From Aphrocallistes beatrix (taxonomy: Eukaryota; Porifera; Hexactinellida; Sceptrulophora; Aphrocallistidae), in contig OY725497.1 of the NCBI GenBank assembly GCA_963281255.1, positions 4,022,968 to 4,086,967 of the forward strand: a DNA stretch of 64,000 nt, written 5' to 3'. Positions 1 to 13,999 of this stretch are shown here, in pieces; position 1 is the stretch's first letter; every line of letters begins with the position of its first letter. A model generated the notes under the pieces. It worked only from the letters and a program-made list of their open reading frames with translations, was not told where the DNA came from and did not search any database. The position numbers were made by a program, and so were the translations under genes.

Positions 1-1090
1 CATCGATTACGGGATAAACGACACGAGCTTTTTGAGAGGCACGTTTACCTTACGAATTTATAAGGGGTCGATCGTGACGAAATGAGACAGCGTCAGGCAG
101 ACGATCCGATAACATCTTCCGCAATTAGCCAGCTCGAGGCGTCGGGGAGGATCGTTCACGGACAGTTCAAGAACCAGCTAGGCATGGTTCTTTCTGAGGG
201 CTTGCTGTGCAGAGGGAGGAAAAATGTCGTCCCACACAGCTTGAAACAGGAAGTAATAAACCGTATACATCGGGAGGGCATCCGGGAGTCGACAAAACTA
301 CTAGACTAGATTGAATCGATTTTACTGGAAACGAATGGATTCAGATATCGAACGGTTTTGCAGAGGTTGCCTTATATGCAGTACGAACAAGCCTAAAACT
401 CAACCCAGGGAGAAACTCGTACTGATTTGTGTGGCGAAGAGACCACGAGAGGTTGTCGCGTACGATGTGGCTACACCCCCATGGGCATCGATACACCACA
501 GATATTTTTTTGTTACTCGTCGATATTTTCCCGAAATACGTTGAGTTGTATCCCATGTCGGACCAGGAGTCGTCAACGATCTTAGGGTTATCGTTGACGG
601 TTGGATCCACCGACATGGACCGCCAGATTATATGATTAGTGCCCAGGGCCCCAACGTTGATGGGATCGAAGTTAGACGCAGGCTAGGGAAGTACGGTATA
701 GCTAAGGAGAGGAGTTCGCCTTACCACCCTGAGGGCGGTGGCCAGAGTGAGCGTGGCATTCAAGCTGTGAAGCTAATAATGCGCTGTCTGCTGCAGGAGA
801 AAGAAATCGAAATCTGAATTTGAATAGGTGCAAGATTTACGTCCCTGATCCTTTGCAACCTCTAATGACTGTGCTCCCCGTACCGCAATAAACCAGGGAT
901 CGGAACTGGAACCATCCAAGGCATCATCTGATGGAGACACATGCTATACTGATGCCTCCAACGAGCTCGCAGGCGAAAGTATATCTAATGAATTAAATGC
1001 TCGTAGATCAGACCGAGTAATAAAAGTCAGAAAAGCTTATTGAAGCACAGTGGTTGGATGAACTGACGGATGACGACGATTGAACGTTAG
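1..1090 (+). mobile_element. Decayed Ty3/gypsy-type retrotransposon, integrase region
   Basis: Fragments in three frames read like the integrase of a Ty3/gypsy element. The zinc-binding (H2C2) part lies at about 130-420 and includes FYWKRM followed by a CxxC pair (CRGCLIC). The catalytic core follows at about 440-610 (VDIFPKYVELYP), and the region around the last acidic residue of the DDE triad at about 715-790 (YHPEGGGQSERG). The frame changes near 310, 430-490 and 630, and the segment after 820 has no readable protein, so this is a dead copy. The upstream part lies outside the window. Family-level assignment is firm; subfamily is not attempted. Confidence 0.8.
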
Positions 1091-1392
1091 CTGATGGAAG
1101 GGGAAGTGATGTTACGATCTATTTAATCATTACATATTTAGTTAGCTTACCATAGTTACCATAGCATTTCTTACCTCCCAAGTAGAAGCCTGAGACAGAT
1201 AAATTTGTGTTTATTAGATTAGGCATATATGTACTTTATTCACTTGTTGTCTAGTTTCTAAACTAGTATTTCTTCCTTAATTGTACTTGCTATTAAAATA
1301 TATTATTCGAGTTGTAATCACTATTTAGGACGCGACAGAGTCTACTGCGAAATTTAATTAATTAATAGATATATTTTAAATTTTTCTCTCTA
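1091..1392. other. Spacer upstream of dihydropyrimidinase gene
   Basis: AT-rich sequence between the retroelement remnant and the next gene. I see no coding potential, repeat or RNA gene. It probably holds the promoter and 5' UTR of the downstream gene, but no convincing TATA box is placed at a useful distance. Confidence 0.4.
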
Positions 1393-4576
<3,184 letters not shown>

Positions 4577-6908
4577 TTGATCGAATAAGGAACTAAGTTT
4601 ATTATTTGCGTAACGTCCGATAGGTTATTTATTTATTCTCTTTTTTTACATTACATATATCTATCTATATACGTAATCAATACTCAATTGTCGTATGTGT
4701 ACTTGTGTTGCGTGTGTGTATGTTTATGCACTGAGTGACGATTTTAAAGTGATATTGGATACAATTAATATTGAATATAGTGATAATTTGATCTAAAACC
4801 CGTATCTCTGAAATCATCATCACAATGTCCAATATCTACTGGATCAAATTTCCAAAAATTCTCATACTTCAAAGTACCAAAGCATTATTATTAAATTGAA
4901 AATGCTTTCAGTTTACGTATGTGTGATATACACTATGACTATTGTAACTCAAACTAGCTATGTTAAAAGAAGGTGTGTTTCACTTTTAATAGAAACTGAT
5001 TTACAAACGCCATGCTGATGCATTTCAGCTGAAATTCTGATAGAAGACATTTCTTTCGTCATTCTAAGTACATACCCCTCAGAAAAATGAAAGAAGTAAT
5101 TTTTATTTTCAATTTCGACTTTAGTACAGTTTAATACGCATATGACAACTCAGTATGAAAAAATTTCTATTCAGTGATTGATGTATGTGATATATCTAAA
5201 GTAAAATGATTTCATTTATCTTCAAAGCAAAACATAAAATTTGCCATCTGGTTTCTAATTGGGTAGTTTGACTTCAAAGTTGCTGGCACGATAATTACCT
5301 GGGTCTGTCTCACCATATTGAGAAGTAGTTAAGGACACATTGTGAAAAGTAATTTCTTCAGCATCAGATCATTGGATTTCGAGAATTGGTTATATGTCAA
5401 TAAGCACTTGTTGATAATTATAATCTTTACTGGATCACTGTTTTAGGTGTTGAAGATTCAATTTTTCCGATGAACCTAATTGGATATTTATGTCCAATGA
5501 TTTATAACTAGGTCTGCCTTGTGTGAGAAAATGTAACTGGATACTACGGCAGATTTCATACTCTTCAAAGAATTTCTCAGTCAGCAAATTACCGAGATTA
5601 TCTTTGAGCAATTCAGTAATATATTCCATTTGATTAGAGTCAGGTCTAGAGATAATGTAAGCACATCTGGACTGATTCTAGCTAAAATTAAGAACTATTC
5701 TTCAACTCATTTAGCCATATGACTAATGTGTCTGCGAAACGATGACTAGCGCATTGACTTTTAAATTTCAATCCAATGGTGCTATATTTAATAGGAGTTT
5801 TATTCAGAAAAATACAATCCTCATTGATTCATCTTCTTTTCTTTATCGATTTGTTAGTCATATTTCCCCTATAATCTTAAAATAGTCCTCTATCCTTAAC
5901 ACTCATTATACATAGTTAGTAGAATTGAATGAAGTCATATTCTAATATTTGAGTGAGCCCTGAACTCCCAATTTACTCTGTAATTGTTGTGATCAGTTAG
6001 CGGATCTTCAATTTTCTAATTTTTTCTAATATTATAATAATTATATCTTTACTTAATGTTCGGACTTATTGTCGTTACAGATTCGGACTCAACTGTTGAA
6101 CTTGGAAACTTATCTAAATATATTTTATAGAATTCGCACATTATCACGACTGGATCGAAATGCATAAATATTTATGATCCAATCCCGATTATACTAGATA
6201 GTGCACACCATCTTCATCTGAAAGATCCCAATAATACTTGCTCTATTAGCGACATTATGAACTGGACATTAAATTGTAGATGGAATAAGTTCTGGTGTAA
6301 GCTCTTCGGATTATTCATTTTGTGCAATTGTGTTTACACTAGTAATGACTTCGTATATCCATTACAGCATTGAATATATCGATTCTGCATATCGTGCATC
6401 TTATTGGAATGAATATAAGCAATTAATAATTGTGTGCATATATCAATTACATTTGACTATTTGGATTCATAAATGCTACTAGTAACTTTTCAGAAATATG
6501 TCCGTTGCAATCACTACAACATACAGTGTACGTATATATGTGTTTGGTAGATAAGAACTTATAATCTTTACAGTTAACTCGTATATAACATGTTGTATTT
6601 ACCTCAATACATTGCAACCGACTCCACTTAATAGAGACACATCAGGTCTGTCATTTGGTCCCGGTGGAGTGCACTTATTAAGTAAAGTTTTGAATTGAAT
6701 TGCTATTGTAACATTTTAATTATCGTTTAATTACAAATATAAGAGAGCAAGAACTTATAAGCAAGAAATAATACAAAATAATACATGCGATACACAAAAC
6801 TTCTGCGAAATTGCTAGTTCTGCTCTTGAAGTATTAGCAATTGTTACTCTAACAAAGCATTCTATTTTAAAAGTATTTGAAACGCATTAATTAATCCCCA
6901 TTCCTGAA
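4577..6908. other. AT-rich spacer with part of a segmental duplication
   Basis: There is no convincing gene in this 2.3 kb. About 5567-5960 is recognisably similar to 14601-14900, and 6690-6900 to 15238-15450; both flank paralogous bZIP genes. A short stretch near 6621-6680 (ACTCCACTTAATAGAGACA and an inverted half GGTGGAGTGCACTTATTA) looks like a decayed copy of the CTCCGCTTAAT hairpin family seen at 13657 and 51550. A 64-codon minus-strand frame at 5435-5629 has no recognisable features. Confidence 0.5.
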
Positions 6909-7283
6909 TTACAACGTTTTGACTAAGTGGTTCGCCATTTGATCGAGAGAATTGCACTCTAATTGCAGCTGCAGTAGTTCTTCTTTCAGGAGCATTTTCT
7001 CATTTTCTAAACGCTGAATTTCGCTGTTCGTTGCTTCTCTTTTGACAGTGTCGTAGAGCTTTGCCCTTTCAATTCTCCGAATATTTTTAATTTCGTCCTT
7101 TTTCTCTTTTGGAATCTTCATCTTTTTCATTTCTCTGTTAAGGAGTTTGATATCTAAGTGAATGATATCTTCTAATGGAATAGGATATTCGCTATCAGTG
7201 GGAGTATTTTCCATTTTCGTTAGCTTGTTATTATTGTTGAATCTGTTGCTCTTGTACTTTTTTTGAATATGTTCAAAATGCAT
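6909..7283 (-). CDS. Small Maf-like bZIP protein, copy 1
   Basis: A single-exon protein of 124 residues. It has a basic region followed by a leucine zipper with leucines at exact 7-residue spacing over five heptads (LENEKMLL.., ending LVKTL). Upstream, LNREMKKMKIPKEKKDEI resembles the Maf extended homology region (LNRxLRGFTKEEV...), and the spacing from the Arg-Arg pair to LENEK matches Maf exactly. The invariant bZIP asparagine is replaced by alanine (RIERAKLYDTVKR), while the matching arginine is kept, so DNA specificity is probably altered. I chose ATG 7283 over the upstream ATG 7298 because copy 2 has ATA at that place and a TATA box sits about 30 bases above 7283. About 76% identical to copy 2, most strongly in the bZIP part. 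Function unknown beyond a likely transcription factor. Confidence 0.7.
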   Translation of the reverse strand: MHFEHIQKKYKSNRFNNNNKLTKMENTPTDSEYPIPLEDIIHLDIKLLNREMKKMKIPKEKKDEIKNIRRIERAKLYDTVKREATNSEIQRLENEKMLLKEELLQLQLECNSLDQMANHLVKTL

Positions 7284-7309
7284 TTTTCTTTCCTGCATCC
7301 GACTTCCAT

Positions 7310-7318
7310 GTTTATATA
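7310..7318 (-). promoter_or_regulatory. TATA box of bZIP copy 1
   Basis: On the minus strand the sequence reads TATATAAAC about 30 bases upstream of the MHFE start codon. The same motif at the same relative place precedes bZIP copy 2, although most flanking bases differ. This leaves only a few bases of 5' UTR. Confidence 0.55.
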
Positions 7319-7329
7319 CTCTATTAAAT

Positions 7330-8215
7330 CCAGAATTTTGATTACATACTTTAAACCCTCTGGCACAGAGATGTACCTTTGTTTTGAGTTAATTCAGATT
7401 AGTAATATTTTTCAAGTGTTATTTTTTATTTTTGAAATATGATTAATAGCTTTTATATTAGTGCTTTTTCTATAGTACGTAGGTCTAATTTCGGCAAATC
7501 TGCCTTGTTGCTGATTAGCAAATGGGTCCTATCTAGCAAATATAACATATACAAGAATGTTTGTCACCTTTTATCTCGCCGGCCCAAAAATATAGCTTTT
7601 TTTATGAATAGGATTTTTTAAAAACATTACTCCATAGATTGAGAGTAGTGATATAAATCTACATCTTACGGATACGATATATCTTTGAACCTCGAAACAA
7701 AATCAAGTTATGTATGATGACAACTTCCCTTTCAACACGGAGAAAGTGGTCAAATTCTGCAAAGATATGTTTCATGCAAATTCTGCTCACGTACTTCATT
7801 GGCAGGAGAGTATGAGTGACTGTGCCTAACAACCACAGTTATGTGAGAATCGACCTTGAAACTGAGTCTTGGATCATATTTACGGAATGATAAAGTAAAT
7901 AGACACTGTCTCTTTTCCAGTATTTCGAACTCGCTTGCCTCCATTACTTCTAATTAAACATCCTCCGAATTTTCTGGCTTGTATATTTGATGTCAAGGTT
8001 TTTACTTGAGTCATTTTTATAAATTTTTCTTAAAATTTTACAATTGGGAAACACATGCAACCACCTACTCGTAAAAAATGTAATTAATTAGTCATTTAAA
8101 TAATTAACTGCAATTGCTTTGTCAGAATATATTATTATAGCAATAAATTCTAGATGAGAATGGAGCTATACGTAAATGTATTGTTAACTGAAAAATTACG
8201 AACTACTATATATTC
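7330..8215. other. AT-rich spacer without a recognised gene
   Basis: I see no gene or repeat that I can support. A 64-codon minus-strand frame at 7750-7944 has no domain signature or paralogue in the window. Confidence 0.35.
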
Positions 8216-8223
8216 CTTTAAGG

Positions 8224-8410
8224 CAGAGTTTCTTAACGTTATGCCTCGATACCCCATGAGGTATCGAGATTCATTTTAGGGGGTATCCTATCAGCTGGTA
8301 AAACTAAAATGTACTTGATTATGTGAAATAATAATTACGCCTTATAATAATTTGTTTTGAATGATTAATTTTTTGGGGATATCGAGGTCTGAAAAGGTTG
8401 AGAAACACTG
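8224..8410. mobile_element. hAT-type MITE with perfect 8-bp target duplication
   Basis: The ends are CAGAGTTTCTTAAC and its inverted match GTTGAGAAACACTG, the terminal repeat style of the hAT superfamily. Both sides carry the duplication CTTTAAGG (8216-8223 and 8411-8418). No coding capacity, 187 bp, so non-autonomous. Confidence 0.85.
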
Positions 8411-8517
8411 CTTTAAGGTAATCATAATTTTATTTAAAGCCCCTCACATTTGGCATGGCGTGTGTTCTCACTTTTCAGGGGAAATATATGGGACATCAAA
8501 ATTACGAAGTGGCTATT

Positions 8518-8580
8518 CAGGGTTCTATCTAGGATGTTAAGTTTGGGGGGAAGCTTCCTCCCCCAGCAGATAGAACCCTG
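8518..8580. mobile_element. 63-bp palindromic element
   Basis: Perfect 13-base terminal inverted repeats (CAGGGTTCTATCT) enclose a second palindrome, GGGGGGAAGCTTCCTCCCCC. The direct repeat CTATT flanks it on both sides. The ends resemble hAT-type MITEs, but the 5-bp duplication does not fit that family. Confidence 0.6.
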
Positions 8581-8913
8581 CTATTACAGTACACCGTCGC
8601 TAATCCGAACACTCCATTCTTACAATCCGAATACCCTAAATATAATATTCTTATTCGCTTCTATGCATAGAATCAACGTTTATAATCATATTTTTAAAAG
8701 AGCAATAATAACAAAATATTATCTTTAAATATTCTAACGATACAAATTTTCCGCATCTGATACGTAAGTATTTATTATTAATCCAACTTTAGTATTCCCA
8801 GACCTCTTTGTGTTGCATCAGCTCAGTCGCGCAGTATTTAATCATTCAGTCATATTATTCCAAAAAGACTTAGACAAATTATTGATCATTTCAGAAGCAG
8901 TTGGCCACTATAT

Positions 8914-9061
8914 CAGCGCCGGCGCCACGGTTTTATAAGTGGTCCGGTTTTTACCTTACCAACCGGACCACTTTTGAAAAGTTGTCCGGTTTATCATGAC
9001 CAACCTGGGGCCACTTTTGAAAAGTGGTCCGGTTAAAACCGGACCAGTGGCGCCGGCCCTG
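8914..9061. mobile_element. MITE with GCCGGCGCCA terminal repeats
   Basis: 148 bp bounded by CAGCGCCGGCGCCAC and the inverted CAGGGCCGGCGCCAC. The interior repeats AAGTGGTCCGGTT in both orientations. TATAT flanks both ends, though the surrounding DNA is AT-rich and this may be chance. Confidence 0.65.
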
Positions 9062-9160
9062 TATATACATATAGTCGGCAAACTAAAAATGAAGCATTTT
9101 TGAGGTCTGTTAATAAGTTATCCCTTGAAAGCATTTGGGATTTTTCTATTTATAGTAGTA

Positions 9161-10553
9161 ATGTTGCAGTGCAAACGCGAGATTGGTGTACACGCGTGTA
9201 AACCCGGGTTTCCATTAAGTTTGATAATCTCGCGTTTACACCAGTGTAAACGCGAGTACCTATATAATTAAATATTGTGGTTGATTTATTACTCTAGAAT
9301 ACGATATGATGAATTGTTTATTGTTAAAACAGTATACTATATTAATTAATTAACAAATTTAATACGTATTAAAATTTTCTCTTTTAATTTGTTTGGATTT
9401 CGAGAGTCGGTAGTAATTAATTGCATTGTGTTAATTTTAAAGATTATATGTAGCATACCATGAATAAATAAGAAGAGTAATTGTAGAATTTGCAATCTGC
9501 ATCATACTGAAATAAGTCAGTTCGTAGCAATTGATCAAAATGTGACCTATATAGTTTTGGAGAGGCCCATCGGATCTCGGCTCTCCCTGTAGCCTCCAGC
9601 TCCAAGCTTGGGTGGCGTGCCCTCCAGGTACCCACACCTGGCTCCTATGGTACGGACATCATACATGTAGACATTTTATACTACTGTATAAGAATTATTT
9701 ACTGGGCAGATGAGGTAGGCTATGACGATAATAAATACAACAGAAGTAAATACAAAATTACAATGATCACTAACCTTCATTGAAGGTTAGAAAGTCCTTC
9801 CAACATCTTCAAATTATCATTTCACAACGATATATGTATGATACCTGTAACTGATGATCACCATCTTCAATAAGTTAGCAACGTATTTGCGAAACATAAT
9901 TATCTAGTAATATGCTTGTATATATTTATGTATATCTTGATGAGAGCAAAAGATCAAGAGAGTAGATGCAGTTTGTGGTTATTTGATTTTGATACCAACA
10001 AATAGCTATATCGAAATGTGGTAACTATGTAAATACTACAAAACAATGTTATATCACTTGACGTTCCAAAATAGTCAAGGTGTAACGTAGGAACTAACTA
10101 TATAGTGTATGTTCAAGTACAAAAAAATTAAAGAAATATTTTTGAAATATTACAAAATATTATATACACCGGTGTGAACGCGTTCACAGTGGGTAGCGTA
10201 TACACTGCAACAATCCCACAATAGTACCGAAGATAATTCTACGCAAATGTCCCTTTTCTATACACAAATATCTCAATGCATGTGTCTAAAATTCCCTAAG
10301 TAATAAAACTAGAAACCGAGATTATAATACTTATTGAAATCGAATTGCACACGAGAATAAATCAGATTAGAAGATGTAATTAGTATACGTCTCATCATAT
10401 CATATTTTAGAGTAATAAATCAACCACAATATTTAATTATATAGGTACTCGCGTTTACACTGGTGTAAACGCGAGATTATCAAACTTAATGGAAACCCGG
10501 GTTTACACCAGTGTACACGCGTGTACACCAATCTCGCGTTTGCACTGCAACAT
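9161..10553. mobile_element. Foldback/large non-autonomous DNA transposon
   Basis: Inverted repeats of about 155 bp lie at 9161-9313 and 10395-10553, beginning ATGTTGCAGTGCAAACGCG. They are nearly identical except for a 12-base indel. Each arm is built from shorter palindromic units such as CTCGCGTTTACACCAGTGT. The 1.08-kb interior has no plausible transposase. GTA flanks both ends as a possible 3-bp duplication. A related unit (CACCGGTGTGAACGCG) occurs inside at about 10170. The element lies just upstream of the amidinotransferase gene. Confidence 0.8.
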
Positions 10554-10775
10554 GTACATATTTTCAAGAATTTCCCAATGTGCTATTGATTAATTGATTT
10601 ATTCATGAGTGTTAACAATTGACTATATTGATGTATTCATATCTACTTCTGATGAGGTGACACATACAAACTTTCCATGTACATATTACCACAGTTCTCA
10701 TAACGGATCATTGAATTCGCTCATATAAATTGTGCTGTCTTCGTATATGATCACATCCTACCACAATTTTCATCA

Positions 10776-12736
10776 ATGCTATACATTCGTAGATTCTGCA
10801 CTGGATGTCTTGGGCCCTCGAAGATCAGCGAATTGGTCAGGACTGAATTCCTCCATCGGCTAGTCTCTAGCAGCGCGGTCGTAAATAATCAGCTCTCTGT
10901 TTCGAAGCGCTGCTTTAGTGGTGGACGCAGTGAGTATGAAGTCGAGGAAGCGACTGCTGAATGGTCAGCCCAGGCTCCGCCGTACAAACCCAATCCTCTC
11001 CACTTAGACGTCTCTCCTGAGAACTGCCCTGTCTCCAGCCACAACGAATGGGACCCTCTGAAGGAAGTGATTGTGGGGAGAGTAGAGGGGGCTTGTGTCC
11101 CAGAGTTCTCGATTGAAGTGAAGGCTAACACTTATGATAAAAATTGGCCTTTCTTTCAAAAATTTGGTGGGAAAGGCTTTCCTTCCGATTTCGTCAAGAA
11201 GGCCCAGGCAGAAGTAGAAGAATTCTGCAGAGTGAGTATTGAAATGAAGTGCTGTATATGTGAGGAAATTTCCACGCTTACTGGCTATTTCTTAGGTGCT
11301 GACTGGAGAAGGCGTGAAGGTGAGGAGGCCTGAGATAATCGACTTCAGTGAAGTCTTCAAGACTCCGGACTTTTCTACATCAGGTTTCTATGCAGCTATG
11401 CCTCGAGACTTCTTGCTAGTGTTGGGTAACGAACTGATTGAGTCTCCTATGGCCTGGCGGTCTAGGTACATGGAGCATAGAGCCTACCGCCCTCTCATCA
11501 AGGAGTATTTTCTCAAAGGTGCAGCTCTTATTCTTTCAGTATATATTCCTAGCCCTCCCTCAGCATTAGAATGGTAGTTTATAGCAATTTATTGTGTTTT
11601 TCCATTATCAAAACACGATGCTTTCATTCATTGAAAATCCTCGTTTTTTTACTTATAAAATTACCGTAAACTGGGGGGGCGACTTTGGCCCTAAGAGGTG
11701 ACTTTGTCCCACAATAGCAATTTTAATAAAATGTACTCGAACTAATGAATCAATGTAATCACATTGCTAATACGTATGTTGAATGAAACTCTCAATGTAT
11801 CTAAAGGTATTTAAACTGCAGTATTTCTAAGTTCGAGTATACTTTATTAAAATTGCTATTGTGGGACAAAGTCACTTCTTAGGGCCAAACTCGCCCCAGT
11901 TTACGGTATTCATTTTTCATTTGACCAAAAGGGGCGATGAGATTTGATCTCCCCGGGTCTATTTGGGTATACACGGTATGCTATTTTAGGTGCGAAATGG
12001 TGTGCTGGTCCCAAACCAATGTTGAGCTCAGAACTGTACGAGCAGAACTATCCATTCAAGAACACAAACTCGCATTCCAGGGGAAGTTTATCACGACGGA
12101 GTTTGAGCCAACTTTTGATGCAGCGGACTTCATGCGCTGCGGTAAAGATATTTTTGTTCAGAGGAGCCAGGTGACCAACTATTTCGGGATTGAATGGATG
12201 CGGAGACATATCGGCAGTGACTACCGTCTGCACATACTAACCTTCAAAGATCCTAATCCGATGCACATCGACGCGACCTTCTACCCGATTGCGCCAGGTA
12301 AAGTTCAATTTTGTCGTTGCTTTTTCCCGACAATAGACATGCAAACTTCGGACAGATGCAGCTCCCCGTACAGATGAATATTTTTAATGGATTCCTATTC
12401 TGTACAGGGATTATATTGGCGAATCCAGATAGGCCCTGTGGCCAGCTTGAGATGTTCACCAAGGCTGGATGGAAGGTGGTGCACCCTCCCAGACCTGTCA
12501 TCCCCGACTCGCACCCTCTCTGGCTCTCTACGAAGTGGCTGAGCATGAACGTCCTGATGCTCTCTCCCACTCGAGTCGTGGTCGAGACCGATGAGATACC
12601 GATCCAGAAGATGTTCGAAAGTTTGGGTATTGAGTGTGTCAAAGTTAAGATTCGTCATGCCAACTCGTTCGGTGGGGGATATCACTGCTGGACCACAGAC
12701 GTGCGGAGAGAAGGAACCTTGGAATCTTACTTCTAA
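10776..12736 (+). CDS. GATM: Glycine amidinotransferase, four exons, apparent frameshift
   Basis: Exons: 10776-11231, 11296-11518, 11990-12297, 12408-12736, with GT-AG junctions. The enzyme transfers the amidino group of arginine to glycine, the first step of creatine synthesis, in mitochondria. Family blocks are unmistakable: [51 protein letters not shown], and the catalytic cysteine in [13 protein letters not shown]. In exon 3 the frame reading [19 protein letters not shown] must change at about 12040-12060 to the frame reading [17 protein letters not shown]. Compared with the vertebrate protein this spot lacks 13 bases. This is either a real disabling deletion or an assembly error; the rest of the gene is intact. 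Intron 2 holds a MITE. Confidence 0.88.
11662..11908. mobile_element. Inverted-repeat MITE in GATM intron 2
   Basis: Arms of about 80 bp begin TACCGTAAACTGGGG and end with the inverted copy CCCCAGTTTACGGTA. TA dinucleotides at both ends suggest a Tc1/mariner-type duplication. The insertion explains why this intron is 471 bases while its neighbours are 64 and 110. Confidence 0.8.
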
Positions 12737-12955
12737 AATATACATCCGAACATACCTTAGCTACTACTGAATAGTTACCATCTAAAACCTTATTGCTTAA
12801 CTTCAATTTATTCTCGCTTATTTACTATAAATTGTATGGTCTTGTAACTAATTCCTCGATTAAATCAAGTTTTATTGTAGCTCCTATATGGAGATACCTT
12901 TATAGCATAGATGGGATAGTAAGACCGTTCGTTCGTTCGTTAGTTAGCAAGTATA
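12737..12955. other. Spacer after GATM
   Basis: AT-rich sequence with a short (GTTC)n run at about 12930-12942. No gene seen. Confidence 0.3.
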
Positions 12956-13583
12956 TACACTGCCGGTCAAAAAGAATTGCTCAAAATGTTTACCCAAATT
13001 CGATTGATTTTAACAATGATAGCTCGCCCCGCGTAACTTTCTCTGGACTGTTGAAGTGAATTTTTTTACCGAATATTCTGATAATACTTCGGTTCTTATC
13101 TGAGTAGCAGTCTTAAATCGATCCTTTTTGCCTTTTTTGACTAATAAGCTGTCTTACCTTTTGGTTGTGACACGAGGCCTACCCGGAATAGTGAGGTCTC
13201 TTACCGAGCAAGTCAGTCCATGTTTCCTTAGGATCTCACCTACGCTTTTTTGGCTACACTCAACCATTTTAGCTACCTCTCTCTGAGTATGGCCGTTTTC
13301 AGATACAATATCAGGTTTGCCAGATTTTCAAAGGAAATTCGGGGTTTCGAAGACATTGAAAATTCGATAAATACTGATAAATTGTAATAAAGAGTAGAAA
13401 AGTGAAAAAGACAAATTATTCAAATATAATGAATGAAATATCTGTATTACGGTATCACTTAGTAAAATTAACAAAGATGCATAAGATTTCGCAAGAAAGA
13501 AACTATCTAGTGAGTCGAAACAATTTGACGTTTACTATACCGTATATATTGCTTTTGAGCAATTCTTTTTGACCGGCACTGTA
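12956..13583 (-). mobile_element. Truncated Tc1/mariner transposon
   Basis: Terminal inverted repeats TACACTGCCGGTCAAAAAG flank 628 bp, with TA at both ends. On the minus strand at about 13147-13301 a frame reads as the helix-turn-helix N-terminus of a Tc1-like transposase (TQREVAKMVECSQKSV, then the GRPR hinge), followed by a stop. The catalytic DDE part is missing, so the copy is dead or non-autonomous. Confidence 0.85.
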
Positions 13584-13656
13584 TACTAAACAGTATAACT
13601 AAGCTAATTTACATTACTTTCAATTCATCTAGATAGATACAACAAATTTTGTATGT

Positions 13657-13716
13657 CAACTCCGCTTAATCGGGACAAAATATCCAGGACCAAAGTGTCC
13701 CGATTAAGCGGAGTTG
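13657..13716. repeat. 60-bp perfect hairpin, CTCCGCTTAAT family
   Basis: Two 21-base arms (CAACTCCGCTTAATCGGGACA and its exact reverse complement) enclose an 18-base loop. The same terminal motif bounds the larger element at 51550-51706, so this is probably a minimal or internally deleted MITE, perhaps pogo-like. Confidence 0.7.
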
Positions 13717-13912
13717 CTTATTTCCAATTTCAAGTTTTAGGACAGACCGATAGTGTAGCTCATTAAGTTTAATAATAAGTTAAAAGTTACAGTGAAGTAA
13801 AATAAAACAAGGGGTGACTAGAGGGATGGAAAAGTTAATATTTTTAAATAATGGATGTATGAACTAATATCAAAGGTGTGAATACATGATTAATTTATCT
13901 GTGATAATATAC

Positions 13913-13980
13913 ACAAGCGCGCTTCGCTTGCTTGCGCTGCGCGGCTGGCGGACACTTTGTGTCCGCCGGAGGCTCCCTTC
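13913..13980. repeat. GC-rich hairpin repeat, copy 1
   Basis: A conspicuous GC island in AT-rich DNA. It shares more than 30 bases with 50984-51030 (ACAAGCGCGCTTCGCTTGCT and onward) and continues into two small hairpins: GGCGGACACTTTGTGTCCGCC-like and GGAGGCTCCC..GGTAGCCT. Nature unknown; a dispersed repeat. Confidence 0.6.
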
Positions 13981-13999
13981 GGTAGCCTGGGGTCACATT

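Noticed and set aside
7750-7944. 64-codon minus-strand frame near the first bZIP gene
   Set aside because: No domain, no paralogue in the duplicated segment and no splice partner found.
8450-8728. 92-codon plus-strand frame
   Set aside because: It runs through the 63-bp palindromic element and has no conserved features.
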